DNA of 64,000 bases from Beaufortia kweichowensis. Lineage: Eukaryota > Chordata > Actinopteri > Cypriniformes > Gastromyzontidae. The translations under genes and the position numbers were made by a program. The stretch is taken from positions 2,314,079 through 2,378,078 of the forward strand of contig CM032801.1 in assembly GCA_019155185.1 (NCBI GenBank), read 5' to 3'. The notes beneath the pieces were generated by a model. The model worked only from the letters and a program-made list of their open reading frames with translations. It did not search any database and was not told the origin of the DNA. This document shows, piece after piece, positions 49,368-63,208 of this stretch; positions within the stretch are counted from its first letter, which is position 1; every line of letters begins with the position of its first letter.

Positions 49368-51115
49368 TATATATTTCAGCCAATTTTGAATTTTTTTTTC
49401 ATCTGCAAGACTGAAGTCCCGCCCCAAATTCATGTCATTGGTTGTGGGTTTGTGTTGCTGGGTCAGGACGCTCAAAACAGTGGCAGTTTACACTTTTCAC
49501 AAAATGTAACATATTAATGGCTTACTTATACGTGTTACGAAAACATAGTATTTTTTTTCTCTTCATTTTATAGATTTCCTCTCCCTAAATCTTAACAGAG
49601 AATGTGAAAAAGTCAGAACATTTCACCTAGACATAGTTTAAGTTATGTGTAAATTCATTCAGGGCAATAATAACATAAAACAGTCCATACTCATCACTTG
49701 GTCCGCTTACAAAACTGCATGGCTGAGTGAAACTGCAAAGGGCCCAATGCTCACAGACAATGTAGAGGTCTGGATTACATCGGCCTCTGTCAGACACGAT
49801 TTACTGCACGCCCATGCTAGAATCCTCTATGCTAACAGCCTGGTTAACTTGGTTAACCTACAGACAATACTTCAGAAATTATAGCAATTTATTTCCTTTT
49901 CTACATCTATGTACCAGGTAATCTAGTACCAGTGTTTTGCTGGGTAACATGTGCACATACAGTACTGTAAAAAAAAGTGTAAAAAAATTATTCCATACAT
50001 TTCTATTTAAAAATAAAAAAGTGTAAATGTTTGGTAAAATGAATTAACATGTATAATTTATTGGTTTGTCAACAGACCGTGGAAAAATGTCTAATTTTTC
50101 ATATTTTATTTAGTTTTTACATCAGTATGATATGTCATGTTTGCATTTTCAACCATCAAAACAGAAAATACAAAAGCGCAAACTAATTTTTTGTCTTGGA
50201 ACCGATTTCCTTTTACCAAATGAACCAGATTAGGCTAGTTCTTCTCCTGTTTGCATTTACTAAAGAATATTGCATTCTCTAACCAAAGTACTTTCTGTGC
50301 CTGCAGATTCTTCAGAACTGGGAAAAGTTTTTGTTACGATGTCATAAGGCTGAGATCAAATAAATATAGATGAAACTTTAAATCCCTTGATTCTATATTC
50401 TGTTATCTTAATAGTAAACAAACCTTGCGATGTGAAATATCTAATGATCCTTATGATGAAAGAATGAAAGCTCACTAATTAAAGAGCATGTAAGAATGAA
50501 GAATGAATGTGAGCTTCCTCATTAATACTTTCCTCAAAGAGTACATTTGCATTCATTAGGCAAAATAGGACAAATTAACATTTCAGTTAAAAAAGAATAT
50601 ACCTTTATGTTTCTCCTGAAGTTGAGATGTTTTGAAGTTGTAATTCTTACAACGAATAGTTTAGTTTTAAAGATGTCATTCAATGTGTGATCAATTTCTC
50701 TGAAAGATGCTAGCTGTGGATCAAAAACGTCATTGTTCATCAGTTTGCTCCGAAACATCTTTTATCTCCCGATAAAAGACCTTAATGTAGTTAACACGTT
50801 TATAGGCTTCTAAAGTTGCAAAAGTCTCCTTGTCTAGCAGACTTTTTCCTGCTTTTGATAGATCTAGAAACCAAATGAAAGCAAATGGTGAGTGTGTTTA
50901 ATTCATTGCCCAGAAACGCACCTGCCAACTCTTTATTATGTCAGTCTTTGAGTAGGATCAATACAGAAATACACTCTGATCACTGAAGTTAAGATATATT
51001 TTAATCATCTCTATGAGGCAAATTCTCTATATATCTGAGCAGTAGTGGGTTAATGTCTAAAGTATTGCCCAACAGCATATACAAGAGATAATAAAACATT
51101 GATATACACACTCTG
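49368..51115. other. intergenic DNA, no gene recognised
   Basis: AT-rich, with short chance frames only. Confidence 0.45.
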
Positions 51116-51119
51116 GAAG

Positions 51120-52320
51120 CGTTACCTGCATTTTCATATTTACACTAACAGCTCCACACGTGCCAGATGGCCAACCAGAGTAACATGTCTACAGCACGTT
51201 CACCCAGCAACAGAGGCCGCGAGACACCACAAGGTCGGCTCGCAGTCGTGTCTCCGTCACTCCGGCTAACAGCCTCTCGCTGCATCACTTTAACTGTCCC
51301 TTTCAGCGCCAGCGATTGTTCATCTCCTTTCAGGCTCAGTTTCAGCCTGGTAGCCTCCATTCTGCTTTTTTGTGTCACTCTGTGTCTGGTTCGCCCCCTT
51401 CTAATGGGTGCACATGACCAGAAAATGAAGGCTCGCATGAGGGTTTGGTCAAGACGGGGAAGCGGGAGAAGAGATTAATATGTAAGCTTTGCGGATAAGC
51501 TGGTTGCAGGGGAGTGCGCTTTGTGCCCAGGGAGGGTTACATGTAAGGAGACAGGGCCTGGCCTTTTCATTCACCAAAACATGTCCCGAGGAGCGCCCGC
51601 TCGCCATTGTGCGAGTCGACGTGAGGGCGGTTGTTTCATTAATTACACATTAGCCATTGGGCTGCAAGGTGGGAGGTACAACAGAGAAAATACAGATGTG
51701 CTGGTGGCCAGACTGAGAATGAGAAACCGCATTGTGGTGATCCAAAGGATTTTCATCTGAAATGAGGCTGTGCGGTCTTCGAGAAAGAGCCTCTTCTTGG
51801 CCTGTCCCGCACCTTATCCCAGTAAAGTGCTTGGTGGTCTCGCATTGTTTCCATCCGAGTCTCTGGTAAGCACTATTGTGGTTAGCCATTGTCGCAGGCA
51901 CTTCAGAAGAGAAAAATTACACCAGCTTGACGAGGCATTGCTGCTCCTTCTGCCCACCAGCACGGAGCTCTCACACATCAGACAATAAGGCTGAAAAGAG
52001 CCCAGACTTGTAGCCTGAGAGGGCGCATCAGGCCTTGTCTCATTGTATTCATTCTCCTCCAGCTTGCCAACACTACAAACCTCTGCTGCTTTATGACCTA
52101 TTCTGGATCGCTGTCGTTCAACTGGGCCGGCCCTCTCCAGCCCCCTGGTAACCCAGTAAAACCAGTGGGAGGGTCGCAGTTTTATGAGGGCTTGCCTTAA
52201 TGTGCCCCTGAATTGTCTTCCATTAGAGGGTCCCTCCCTCACATCAACAATGCCCAACAAGATCCCAGAGCCAGTCTCCAGCAGTTTCCCTTTCAGTTCA
52301 CGAGACTGCAACAGATTCTA
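51120..52320. other. 1.2-kb balanced-GC block, candidate conserved non-coding elements
   Basis: The longest low-repeat GC-balanced block upstream of olig3. Frames up to 165 codons occur on both strands in several phases, none with a domain; this reflects low stop-codon density in GC-richer DNA. It contains ACACATTAGCCATTGGG near 51643 and CCATTGTGCGAG near 51604. Confidence 0.35.
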
Positions 52321-52914
52321 AAAAATACTTTTCATGAGAAATACAATTTCAGTTGTTATTTACTCAATACTGTAGTGCTGCTTTTTGTGAAAACAACAGA
52401 ATCTGAACAGTCATACCTGTCATTACAGCATGACCTGTGCTTTTTCACCTGTGTTACAATAGTTTGCATAATCTTGGTTTCAGGATGTCAAACATGATTT
52501 TTGAAAAAACTGCTTATATCAACAAAATGTCTCATTATTCATTAAAAATGATGACTGATATGTTTTAAAGCATTAATTTAAAACCTATTACTGACAATTT
52601 TAGACAATTTTGAATTAAAAATCTCATTACCGTAACCATTGAAAACAATAACATAGCATGTTTAGCTGATGCCTAAGCAAGTTTTTATGCATCATACATA
52701 CTTAGACATTAATATAGTGTATTTTAATAGAAAATTTAAATATATTTTTTATAATGCGGATAAATGCCTGTATCGGTAATAAGAGTCAAAAAAGTCGTGT
52801 ACACAGTGTGACAAGAGAAAATTTGTAAATACATACCTAAAAGAAATCATTTTACCTGGTAGCCATTTTAAAAGGTCCTGACAGATGTGTTTCTTTACAC
52901 AAAATTTAACCTAA

Positions 52915-52918
<4 letters not shown>

Positions 52919-52953
<35 letters not shown>
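52919..52953. repeat. (TG)n microsatellite
   Basis: About 17 TG units without interruption. Confidence 0.95.
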
Positions 52954-52956
<3 letters not shown>

Positions 52957-54820
52957 CAGTCCTTTACAAATGTTATGGAGCATGAAAACATCAGTCAGGG
53001 ACACTTTTTTCCCCACATTTTTATTATAAGTGAATATTCGGTCAATATTTTTTTTGGTCATTCTTGTTATTTAAGAACATCTAGTAGAACATTCAATTAT
53101 TTTTTTCGGAATATTTTAATTTGACTCATAATTTTACCACATTTTAATTTTTGTTGAGTGCATTTTTAACAAAATCAAAATCTGGATAAAATTTGTTTTA
53201 CAGTTACGGCCTTTTATGAGATTTTAAGCAATAAAAAGAAAAATTAATGATTCATATGTTATTGTGAATTAGTAAAATGATTTTTTGTGCTATGTAGAGA
53301 ACACAATTATGTTTGTTATGATCTTTTTTGTGTTACTGAAGGTTTTGTGAGAATGACCCATACTGTATGTGAAACTTTAGAGCTTTGACACAAAGAAAGA
53401 TTTTTAAAGACTAAATGTCAGTCTGTTTCTCACACACTGCTATCAAATGGTTTCACAAGACTTCAGAAGTCACTATATATATTGTTGCTATATGGGCTGT
53501 GAGCAGATTATTTATTTTGTGAATACAATTATTTTTTGTGGGTACATGCTTTGCAATGACATTATGATAAAATATTCTAAAATATAAAAAAGCAAACAAA
53601 GCAACAATATCGAGGACATTATCTGTATATCAGCAAAGTAATATTCCCCCAATAGAGTATCCCAGAATATTGGTTGGGCATTTTCTTAGAAACACATGCT
53701 CTATCCTCTCCTTGTCCCCTAATGCTAACAATGACAACTGTTGAAAAACATGTCCATTATTTATTATATTCATTATTACATTTCACATTAGTATAGGTAA
53801 ATAGTATGTCATTTTGTTCATTAAAAAGAAAGACATACAGGTAGGGCCTGTAATTTAAAGACCAACAGACATTTGTATTTATTTAGTTATTTATTTATCT
53901 GTCCATGAATTACCATTTTTATGTGCCGAAGTGGAAGAAGACTATATTTCCCAGAATGTCATTATTGTTAAACATTCCAGTTGAAATTATATTTCAACAT
54001 CCTGTGGGGTTTTACCAACTCAATTTAATTCCACACCTGGATTAATTCAGATATTTTACATGATATTAAACATTTTGCTAGTTGTTATCGGTTAAACAGA
54101 AATATATGTTGTTGTCCCAGATCATGATCATATTGGCCTTGGAAGATTTTTAATTGTTTGTCCATCATTTATTTTCAGTCTCCTTTAGTCTCCACAGAAA
54201 CTGATTGGAAACGCTGATGTTTGTGGCTGGTGTGATTTTTATAGTGATGTAAACCAAACTGCCGTCCCACCCCCAGCACTCACAGTTCAAGCATTAGGCC
54301 TTAACGGGTCAGCCTTGAGTGTTGGTGGCCAAGCTTTACCTTTTACCCTTAAATGTCTTTGAAAAGCCTTTTCATTTCACTCATCCAGGTGTTTGATGTA
54401 AGTGTTCATGGGACTAAATTAGTAAGAAAGGAAGAAATATGTTGTCATTTTATCAATATATTTTTTTCATATTTTCAGGCTTTTTGTTATTTTTATTATA
54501 GTGCTGTTTTAAATGTAAAGCACAGAAATACACTCAAGCTTTCGAAAAAAGCAACAACTTCCCATAATCCTTTTTTGCAATTCTTCTTTGTCTAGCGGCT
54601 TATAAATATGAAAACGCTTTGATAGCTGTTCAATAAAATTCAGTCCAGTCCAGTCCTCAAAATAAGAGAGAAAGAGAGAGGGAGAGGTAAATGAATTAAT
54701 GTGTTTATTATAAAACTGCTGCAGTACTACTGAGTAATTTGATGACTCTTGAAACATAAAGACAAAGATGTATAAATTCAGAGCAATCATCAGATGTAAT
54801 GAGTCTTTAAATTATATAAA
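52954..54820. other. AT-rich intergenic DNA, no gene recognised
   Basis: AT-rich throughout. A GAGAGA-rich patch is at 54664-54687. Confidence 0.45.
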
Positions 54821-54824
54821 GAGC

Positions 54825-55995
<1,171 letters not shown>

Positions 55996-55999
55996 ACAA

Positions 56000-56310
56000 A
56001 TGACACAGTAAAGCAATTTAGAGTTGAAAAAAGAGGGCTTTTCTAAGGAGAAAACCAGAAGAGCAAGTAGGGTAATTTAGAGATATTGAGGGGCGGCCGA
56101 TGCTCTCCACCCCTCTCATATGCAGCTGCAAACAGGGTCTCACTGCCTCACAGGCCTGGGCTCTGTCTGCTTATAGCGGATCCCCATGTTTTGTCAGCCC
56201 ATCAGCTAATGGAGGAAGTTAATTGTATTGGTTGTAAGACCACCTGTCACGCCAGCCTTATTTCCATAGTAATAGGACGAGGGTGGCATAGACAGCATGC
56301 CTTAACAACA
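56000..56310. other. balanced-GC block, candidate conserved non-coding element
   Basis: Low-repeat DNA with CAGCTAATGG near 56202 and TAATTGTATTGG near 56220. No coding signature. Confidence 0.3.
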
Positions 56311-56423
56311 CACACACACATTTACTCAACACTACGGTCAGAATCAACAAGGATAAACATGATACCTAGTAAGAAAACATGGAGAATTTTATTTACTGTA
56401 CATCTTATTTATCGTGCTTCATC

Positions 56424-56750
56424 AGCCTAATAACTGTCACAGCAGAAATTCAGCATACAAATGCACTTAATCTAAAGTACACTTTTTTCATTTTTAGATA
56501 ATAGAATTTTTTAATTACATTAACATTTTTTAATTTTTTTTTGTTGTTGTTTTTTGTTATGCAAATATTTATTCTTGAGTTTATGTTGTTTGTTATAAAA
56601 CTTTGTCAAATATTTATTCTTGAGTGGTCGACCTTTCCATCAATTTATAGTTTGTCATGATTAAATTATAATTCAACTATCAAATATTAAAGGAAATAGG
56701 GAAATAACATAGGTGTTCCTCCTGAGGAACAGTGACAGTTAACAGGTTAA
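56424..56750. mobile_element. TTAA MITE, copy 4
   Basis: The left end CCTAATAACTGTCACAGC and the intact right end GTGACAGTTAACAGGTTAA are inverted. The left flank reads TCAG instead of TTAA. The internal region matches copy 1. Confidence 0.8.
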
Positions 56751-57119
56751 CTCTACAAATGCAGCAGTACCCTACTGTAATAAATACTAAATACGTTGTA
56801 GTGCCTTTGGCTGAAATCAATTTAATTTGCTCCTCTGTGTCAAAGGAAAGATTGATACTATATACGGACTATTTTTCCTATATCTATTATTTTAACAATA
56901 CAACAAAACAAAATTGTGGTGTAGCTGAAACAAGTAGTAGATATGTAGGGTGTGTTTGGGAGCTCTGCACAAGAGAGACCAGCTGTATATAAAAAATGTC
57001 CATGTCTATATTTGAAAAAGTTATAAATTGTCCATAATTAAGCAGCTTCTTTGTAATTGGCTGATAATAAATGTATAAGACAGATTGTTGCTGCTAAAGC
57101 ATTGACATATCAATGTTGA

Positions 57120-57640
57120 TTCTATATTTCCCATTAAAAGCTCTTGGTTGGGTACTGCAGGTCAGTTGGGTAAAGACAGATAAGAAGTTGGTCTTGCGCT
57201 GGATGTCGGGATACGACAGTTTATCCTACTGTTTACTGTCACTGTTCAATATCATTATGTATTTAACTTGCCAACAGTCTGAATCTCTTTTTTCCTCATC
57301 TTTTTATTTGTACACATTTAAAATGCTAATGCCCACTTTATTACGTGCTCTATCAAATGCAAATGTTTTGTTTTACTGCTGCAAAGTTAGGCTGACAAAA
57401 GCATTAGCATATCTTATGCCTTCCTCCTTAGCATGCGCTGGTGCGGCATGAGGCGCGAAGCATTGCAATAAATTACATTAACAGACGCATTAGATAAACA
57501 AGCCAAAATGATGTTGTCGTTAAGACTTGCAGTAAGGTTGTTTGGGAGAATGAAGGTGTCTGGCTTTGCCAGCATATGGCACACCAATTTCATCAAATCA
57601 ACACAGTCTAAACATTAGCTGGAAGTGTCAGACGAGGCTG
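57120..57640. other. balanced block, candidate conserved non-coding element
   Basis: Moderate complexity; a 112-codon plus frame (57113-57451) is leucine-rich but has no start context, domain or splice support. Confidence 0.25.
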
Positions 57641-58079
57641 GAACAGTATAATAGTCTTCATATTAATAATCGTTTATGACAATGAGTTTGAAACTTCAAC
57701 AAGCTTAAAACCAACTTTTAATTGCTAGCGTTAAAAAGATGCATTCGGAAAACATTATCTGAGCTTCTTACTGCACAACGTAGGGACGAATTTTATCGAA
57801 TGGTAATTTTGCAATATATAGCCAATATCACAATATAGCAATTAGCTGTAAAAATGTGGAGAAGTATGTAGAGTTAAAACTGGGAAGTGTTGTATGTTAA
57901 ATATTAAACAAATTTTTTAAGATCATTTTAAGATATTTTTTACATTATGCTCTGCTGTAAAAGATACCGCAAGAATACCGCAAATTGCTAGTAAGCTGAT
58001 CTATGAGTGAATTCTTTTTTATAACAGTATATGATTGGTCTGCAAACAATGCGGTCTGAATGTTTATCCATTATTAAGA

Positions 58080-58790
58080 ACGACCGAAAACAAATCATTG
58101 AAAACTTGATCACAGCAATCGAACCCGGTGGAGACGCTGATCTCAAACGTGCGCTTTGAGCAACTGGCTCTTGTTTCTTTAAGACGATTCCTCACATTTA
58201 TGAACGCATCACTGATGACCCAGGTAAAAGCACACCACTGCGGTTTCTGTACAGGTCTCCGAATGTACCGTAATCTTATCTGGGATGATGCATATGACCC
58301 ACTGTAATTTTTAAGACATCATCCATCCATTCTTTATGGAGGCCTGAGCATCCATAATCCCTCTTCACACCCACCACGGGCCATAAGAAAGCCTCACCCT
58401 AAAACAGATGGTCGGCGGTCTCTGAGGACACTGGGGCTACATGGAACTCACTGGCTCTTCTGGAAGGAGGGGGTGATGCAGAGGCATATGGCTGTAGTCC
58501 TGTCCCCCGCTGACTGCTTGTCAGCTCGGCCTCTACCCGAATGCATACACACACACACACACGCACGCACACCAAATAACAGCGAGATTCTGCTGCTGTA
58601 GTGCCTGCCAGATTGCAGCATAGGACCCCCCATACCTCCCCATCTGCACCTAAAGACCCACATGCCCTGACAATGAGGTGGCCATGTCCCTGCCTGCTCA
58701 CTAGCAGAGAGAGCCAAGAGCCGAGAAGGAGGGGGAAACACATTAACAAGCTATAATCTCAAACGCCTTATCCATAATGCATTGTCTGGG
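58080..58790. other. balanced-GC block, candidate conserved non-coding element
   Basis: Low-repeat DNA with a CA tract at about 58549-58562. The 116-codon and 97-codon minus frames overlap each other and show no domain. Confidence 0.3.
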
Positions 58791-59377
58791 CCAATTTACA
58801 TGGTGTGGAAGCCTTTGGGGAGAAAGGCCCATCTATCACATTACTTTATTAGCTTTCCACCCTCTCTCACTCACTCCAGTCTTTCACTTGCTTTTTTCAG
58901 GCTCTGTTTTGTCATGCTTGTTGTACCGAGCACAACTGGCCCCATAAAAAACTCTAAACAGCTTAATTGTAAGGTTGTAAAAGATAAATAAATTGTGCGG
59001 ACGGAACGGAGCGAGTTAAGAACGGTGCGTAGGGCGGCCCGAAACATACTCTACGCCAGTAGAACGCAGATGCTGTTAGCTATGAAAATCAGCAAAATGT
59101 CTTAGAATGCAATTTATATGGCAAAGGTTTAATGTAAACCTTAAAATCTAGCAGTGCTTGTGCAAAATCCACATTTTAATCTTAATTCCTTGGGATCAAG
59201 GTAACTATTTGCATTTATTATAATGAATCAAAATATTCTATTTTGAAATAACTATTTCTTCGTTTACTCATCACATTTTGATAAAACATTTACATGCACA
59301 TAACAAATTTGATTAATGTTGAAATTCAGGCATATTCTAAATGATCAGCTTGTGATCTCAGCTGTTGTCTCCTAATA

Positions 59378-59431
59378 TTTGTAAGTCGCTTTGGATAAAA
59401 GCGTCAGCTAAATGTCTAAACGTAAATGTAA
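59378..59431 (+). repeat. fish LINE/SINE 3' tail fragment
   Basis: Contains TTGTAAGTCGCTTTGGATAA and AAAGCGTCAGCTAAATG, a tail shared by many teleost L2-type LINEs and their SINE partners. No tRNA-derived head is seen upstream, so this is a truncated copy. Confidence 0.75.
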
Positions 59432-60450
59432 CTCAAGTCATGGCGTAAAGAATAGTGTTTCCGGGTCCAATCCTCCACTCTTTTCAAGCGAGACAACAGC
59501 CGTTTATGAGCACTATGTATTCATATCACACATTTAAGCCAAACTTTTATAAACTCAGTTTATACTGCATTCCTAGCCTTACTGAATCTCCGACAGCAAT
59601 ATTTAATTAAAAAAACTCTCCCCCATAAAAAACTTTTACAAATTTACAATATAAATATATTACATGGAGTTATAGGAGGGGGTGCAGTGAAGGGTGCAAA
59701 GAAAACAGCCAAATCTTTCCCAATAAGTCTAATGCAGCGTGTGCAGACCAAATAAATTCCCCTATGAATCAGTCAGATCAACAGCAATTATATGTTTGGG
59801 TAAGTGGTGGGGTCAGAAGAAGGCTTGTTGCCATGAACCTGTGATCATGCTTTGACTACTAAACAGTCCTGTTGTTAGAGTCTGTGACAGATGACAGTGT
59901 TTAATTACCTTCAGCTATTATAAAAGAACTGAGAAAGATTCCCAAAACAAATATTACAAATGTCATGATTATGATAACAATAGAAAATAAAAAACCTTGA
60001 AAATTCCTAATTTAATCATTTAAGATAATAAAAATATGTATAAACACATTTTAAAAATATTTGAGTGGGAATGAATTGAGTTAAAACGCTTTTTATATAT
60101 ACAACAATTAACATCAAGGAGCACCAGATGATACAAATGTACAATTTTCAGGAAACATTTCTGCTTTTCAACTAAACTGTTTTGCCTAAAACAAATGATT
60201 ATTCTATTACTTTACAAAACATTTTATACTTTTTATCAACATAATGACACCATTTAAAATAATAAATAAAATAACTTTAAATGACGAGTTAAACAGATAT
60301 AATTGTAAATCATGCTTAAAACATACAGGAATGTAATATTTCTTATTAATTGTAAAAATTAAATGGATTAATTATTTAAGTAGCTATACCATAACTAAGA
60401 CATTTTCCAAGTTTAGGAAATGGTTTAAAAACAATTACGAAAGTAATCAG
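59432..60450. other. AT-rich intergenic DNA, no gene recognised
   Basis: I see nothing specific in it. Confidence 0.45.
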
Positions 60451-60679
60451 TATGATGACGTCACCGTGTCAGTGTTTACATGCAGATAAACGCTAGCTGA
60501 GAGCATCATTAATAATAAGACTTGTTTGTCATCTATCCGCTTTTAAATTTTAGCATGGACTACATTTCTACAAATTACCTCCTATAATAACAATAATTTC
60601 AGTGAAAAAGTACCACCATTACATCCTGTGAAAGACCATTTTAATAATCATCATGCTTTTTCAAATCTAAGCTGTGACA

Positions 60680-61700
60680 GGAAGTGAAAAACATTGATGA
60701 TGTCTGGTGTTAGAGACAAAAACCCACCACAGGCTCAAACCCACAAAAGTGCCAGTTTGTTTAATTGTTTAAATAGCGGCACGCCCAACCATATCTAAAC
60801 ATCTCGCTAACTTCACTCATTACCACCCACCCAGACTTTACCCACAATCCATCAAAGAAGTGGGGACAGCGCACATCATGCGGGCAGCCTCTGAGAAAGA
60901 GCTTTATAATTGTAATCATATATGTAAAGATGCTGCATCCGTGCCATACTGTACGATTAGTTTGACAAATAAGTAATAATTTGCTAATGACAACATTATG
61001 TTGAGTCAGTTTAGGGGCAATTAAAGTGAGTGATATTTACATATGCCTAATGAATCACTGTGTGGTGGCAGCTTGAGAAAGCCTCATGAATATTCATCCA
61101 TGCATGCGCCAGCCCTGCTGCAGTTTATAAACTGAATTATGGTTGATTTGCCCTTTTAAAAAATGAACATGTGCGCATCTCCCACAAGGAGCGAATGAAC
61201 AATAAAGGCTGATTATAAAAATGTTTTAGTGGTAAACTGCCGGCGAGGAGATCAAAGGCTGATTTTTATAGACTTCCCAGGCTTTCGTGCAAAAAACGAA
61301 TAAATAAACGAAAGGCGTGTGCGTGTCGGTTCGATGCACTGTGGGTACCTGCCTCGATTCAACTGGTTGGCACCCATTAGTGGGGTCAACTATAACAGTT
61401 AGAGTTACCCCAGCAATCAACCCAAAGCAACCGCAATTTGTCATTTCTCATCTAATGCCTAATCTTTCAGCAGGTGCAGTGTTGTTTGATATCCATACGC
61501 TAGATGTTTTTGAGATGCAAACAAGATGGGTGTGGGGGGATGAGCTGCCAATTGTCTAATTTCGTCCTGCAAGTTTTGCACACTGCTAATTGGGCTGTAT
61601 TAATTGCAAGATGTGTGTTTTGAGTTGTTAAATGCAATTCCCAAGGTAGATTATTAATAGTAAATGCCAACATCTGCCACTATGAAAATGAGTTGATTCT
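60680..61700. promoter_or_regulatory. candidate enhancer block with POU palindrome
   Basis: A low-repeat, motif-dense kilobase: TAATTTGCTAATGAC near 60976, TAATGAATCAC near 61048, the perfect 12-bp palindrome ATGAATATTCAT (61086-61097), CATGCATGCG next to it, and ATCAAAGG at 61251-61258. It resembles neural-gene conserved elements in texture. Its target, if any, could be olig3 or a gene beyond the window. Confidence 0.4.
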
Positions 61701-62559
61701 GCCCACTCTGACCTTTTTTACCTTTATCTGTATAACAAGTTCATATTTACATTACACCCTGTGGACTGGGATGTAGTTTGCAGCAGAGGCTGCTATCAAT
61801 GCTTGATAGTTCATTAAAATAAAATAATAATAATACTTTTTTAAAATACAAAAAACTAAACAAATAGTATTTTTGGTATTTCAGGACACAAATATTTATT
61901 TAAAAAAATATTTAGGTTTAAAAAAGGTTAAAGGTTTAAAAAAGAGATTCTGCAACTTCTATCTAGGAAGCTTTAAAAAAGCTTGTATTTGTTTTAATCC
62001 TCAAATTACACTAAAAAAATAATTTTAAAGACGCGGATTTAAGGGATATTTTAAATTAAGATCATTTAAAATAAAAGTTACTACATTTTTAATATAATAA
62101 TATTTTTTTCAAAAAACAATATTATATTTTCACCGATCTTCCTGCAACAGAAACCATCATCTGCTGTGAGGAAAGAAATGCGTCAGATAAACATAGAGCA
62201 TTACTGACACCTTGCGGCTGCAAGTAAAACTAAAGTAACCCGTCTCCAGCGATTATCTACTACTAGATGGTGTTACTTAATGTTTAAAATTATATATAAG
62301 ATAACATTGGTATAAAAGTGACATAGAAAAGCTTAACTGGGGGATATTACTTACTTTGTCTTGGTTATCCTGAATGTTACACATTTTAGGTTGTGAAAAA
62401 TTCAATGATGCCTGTGTGAGTATTTCTACAGTACATGGATCGGTCACCATGACAAGTCAGTATAAAGACTATGCATTGTCGATAACAATATATAAATGAA
62501 ACAGAAAGTAAAAAATAGAAAGTAGAAATGGTAGCAAAGTAGCTCGATGTCGCCCCGTG

Positions 62560-62950
62560 ACGCCATAACGTGGTATTTTTTTGTGTTCAGACACTTACAT
62601 CCGGTTTACTTATTTCCTGCGCTCTGTACTTATGTTTCACAACATAAAGCTAACGGCGAACAGAGCTGTTTTCTTTCACATATTTTCTGTTTTTGTTGTC
62701 AGACAACTTAACTTAATTACTGAACATTTAAACTACGTGCACAAGCGACTAAAGGTAGTTAAAAGTCCCCTGCTTAACCCATTAACTCTGGCACTGACAG
62801 TATAAATCCTTTCACTCGGAAGCCGCCAATTAGTTTTGCGTCAAAATACATGACGTCAAACGTTGCAACTAATGCTGCGTTCCAGACACTTCGGATTTAG
62901 TATTTTTCCCACCTCAACCCGGGTGGGAAAAAAAATATCATCATCCACCA
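62560..62950. other. CpG-containing patch with CRE and CCAAT, nature unclear
   Basis: TGACGCC near 62559, CCAAT at 62826-62830 and a full CRE TGACGTCA at 62851-62858 precede TGCTGCGTTCCAGACA, which resembles an end of a fish DNA transposon. It may be a promoter of an unseen transcript or simply a repeat. Confidence 0.25.
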
Positions 62951-63002
62951 CCACAGTATATTTTCTACATTATGAGAATATACGAGAGTCACATGTAGAC
63001 TG

Positions 63003-63005
<3 letters not shown>

Positions 63006-63081
<76 letters not shown>

Positions 63082-63114
63082 TATATAGATATATATATAG
63101 ATATATAGATATAT

Positions 63115-63206
<92 letters not shown>
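63006..63206. repeat. (TA)n microsatellite, 200 bp
   Basis: TA dinucleotides with AGATAT interruptions around 63079-63120. The open frame over its start is an artefact. Confidence 0.95.

Positions 63207-63208
<2 letters not shown>

Noticed and set aside
51814..52311. 165-codon minus-strand open frame upstream of olig3
   Set aside because: Several overlapping frames on both strands are equally long, and none shows codon bias, domain or splice sites.
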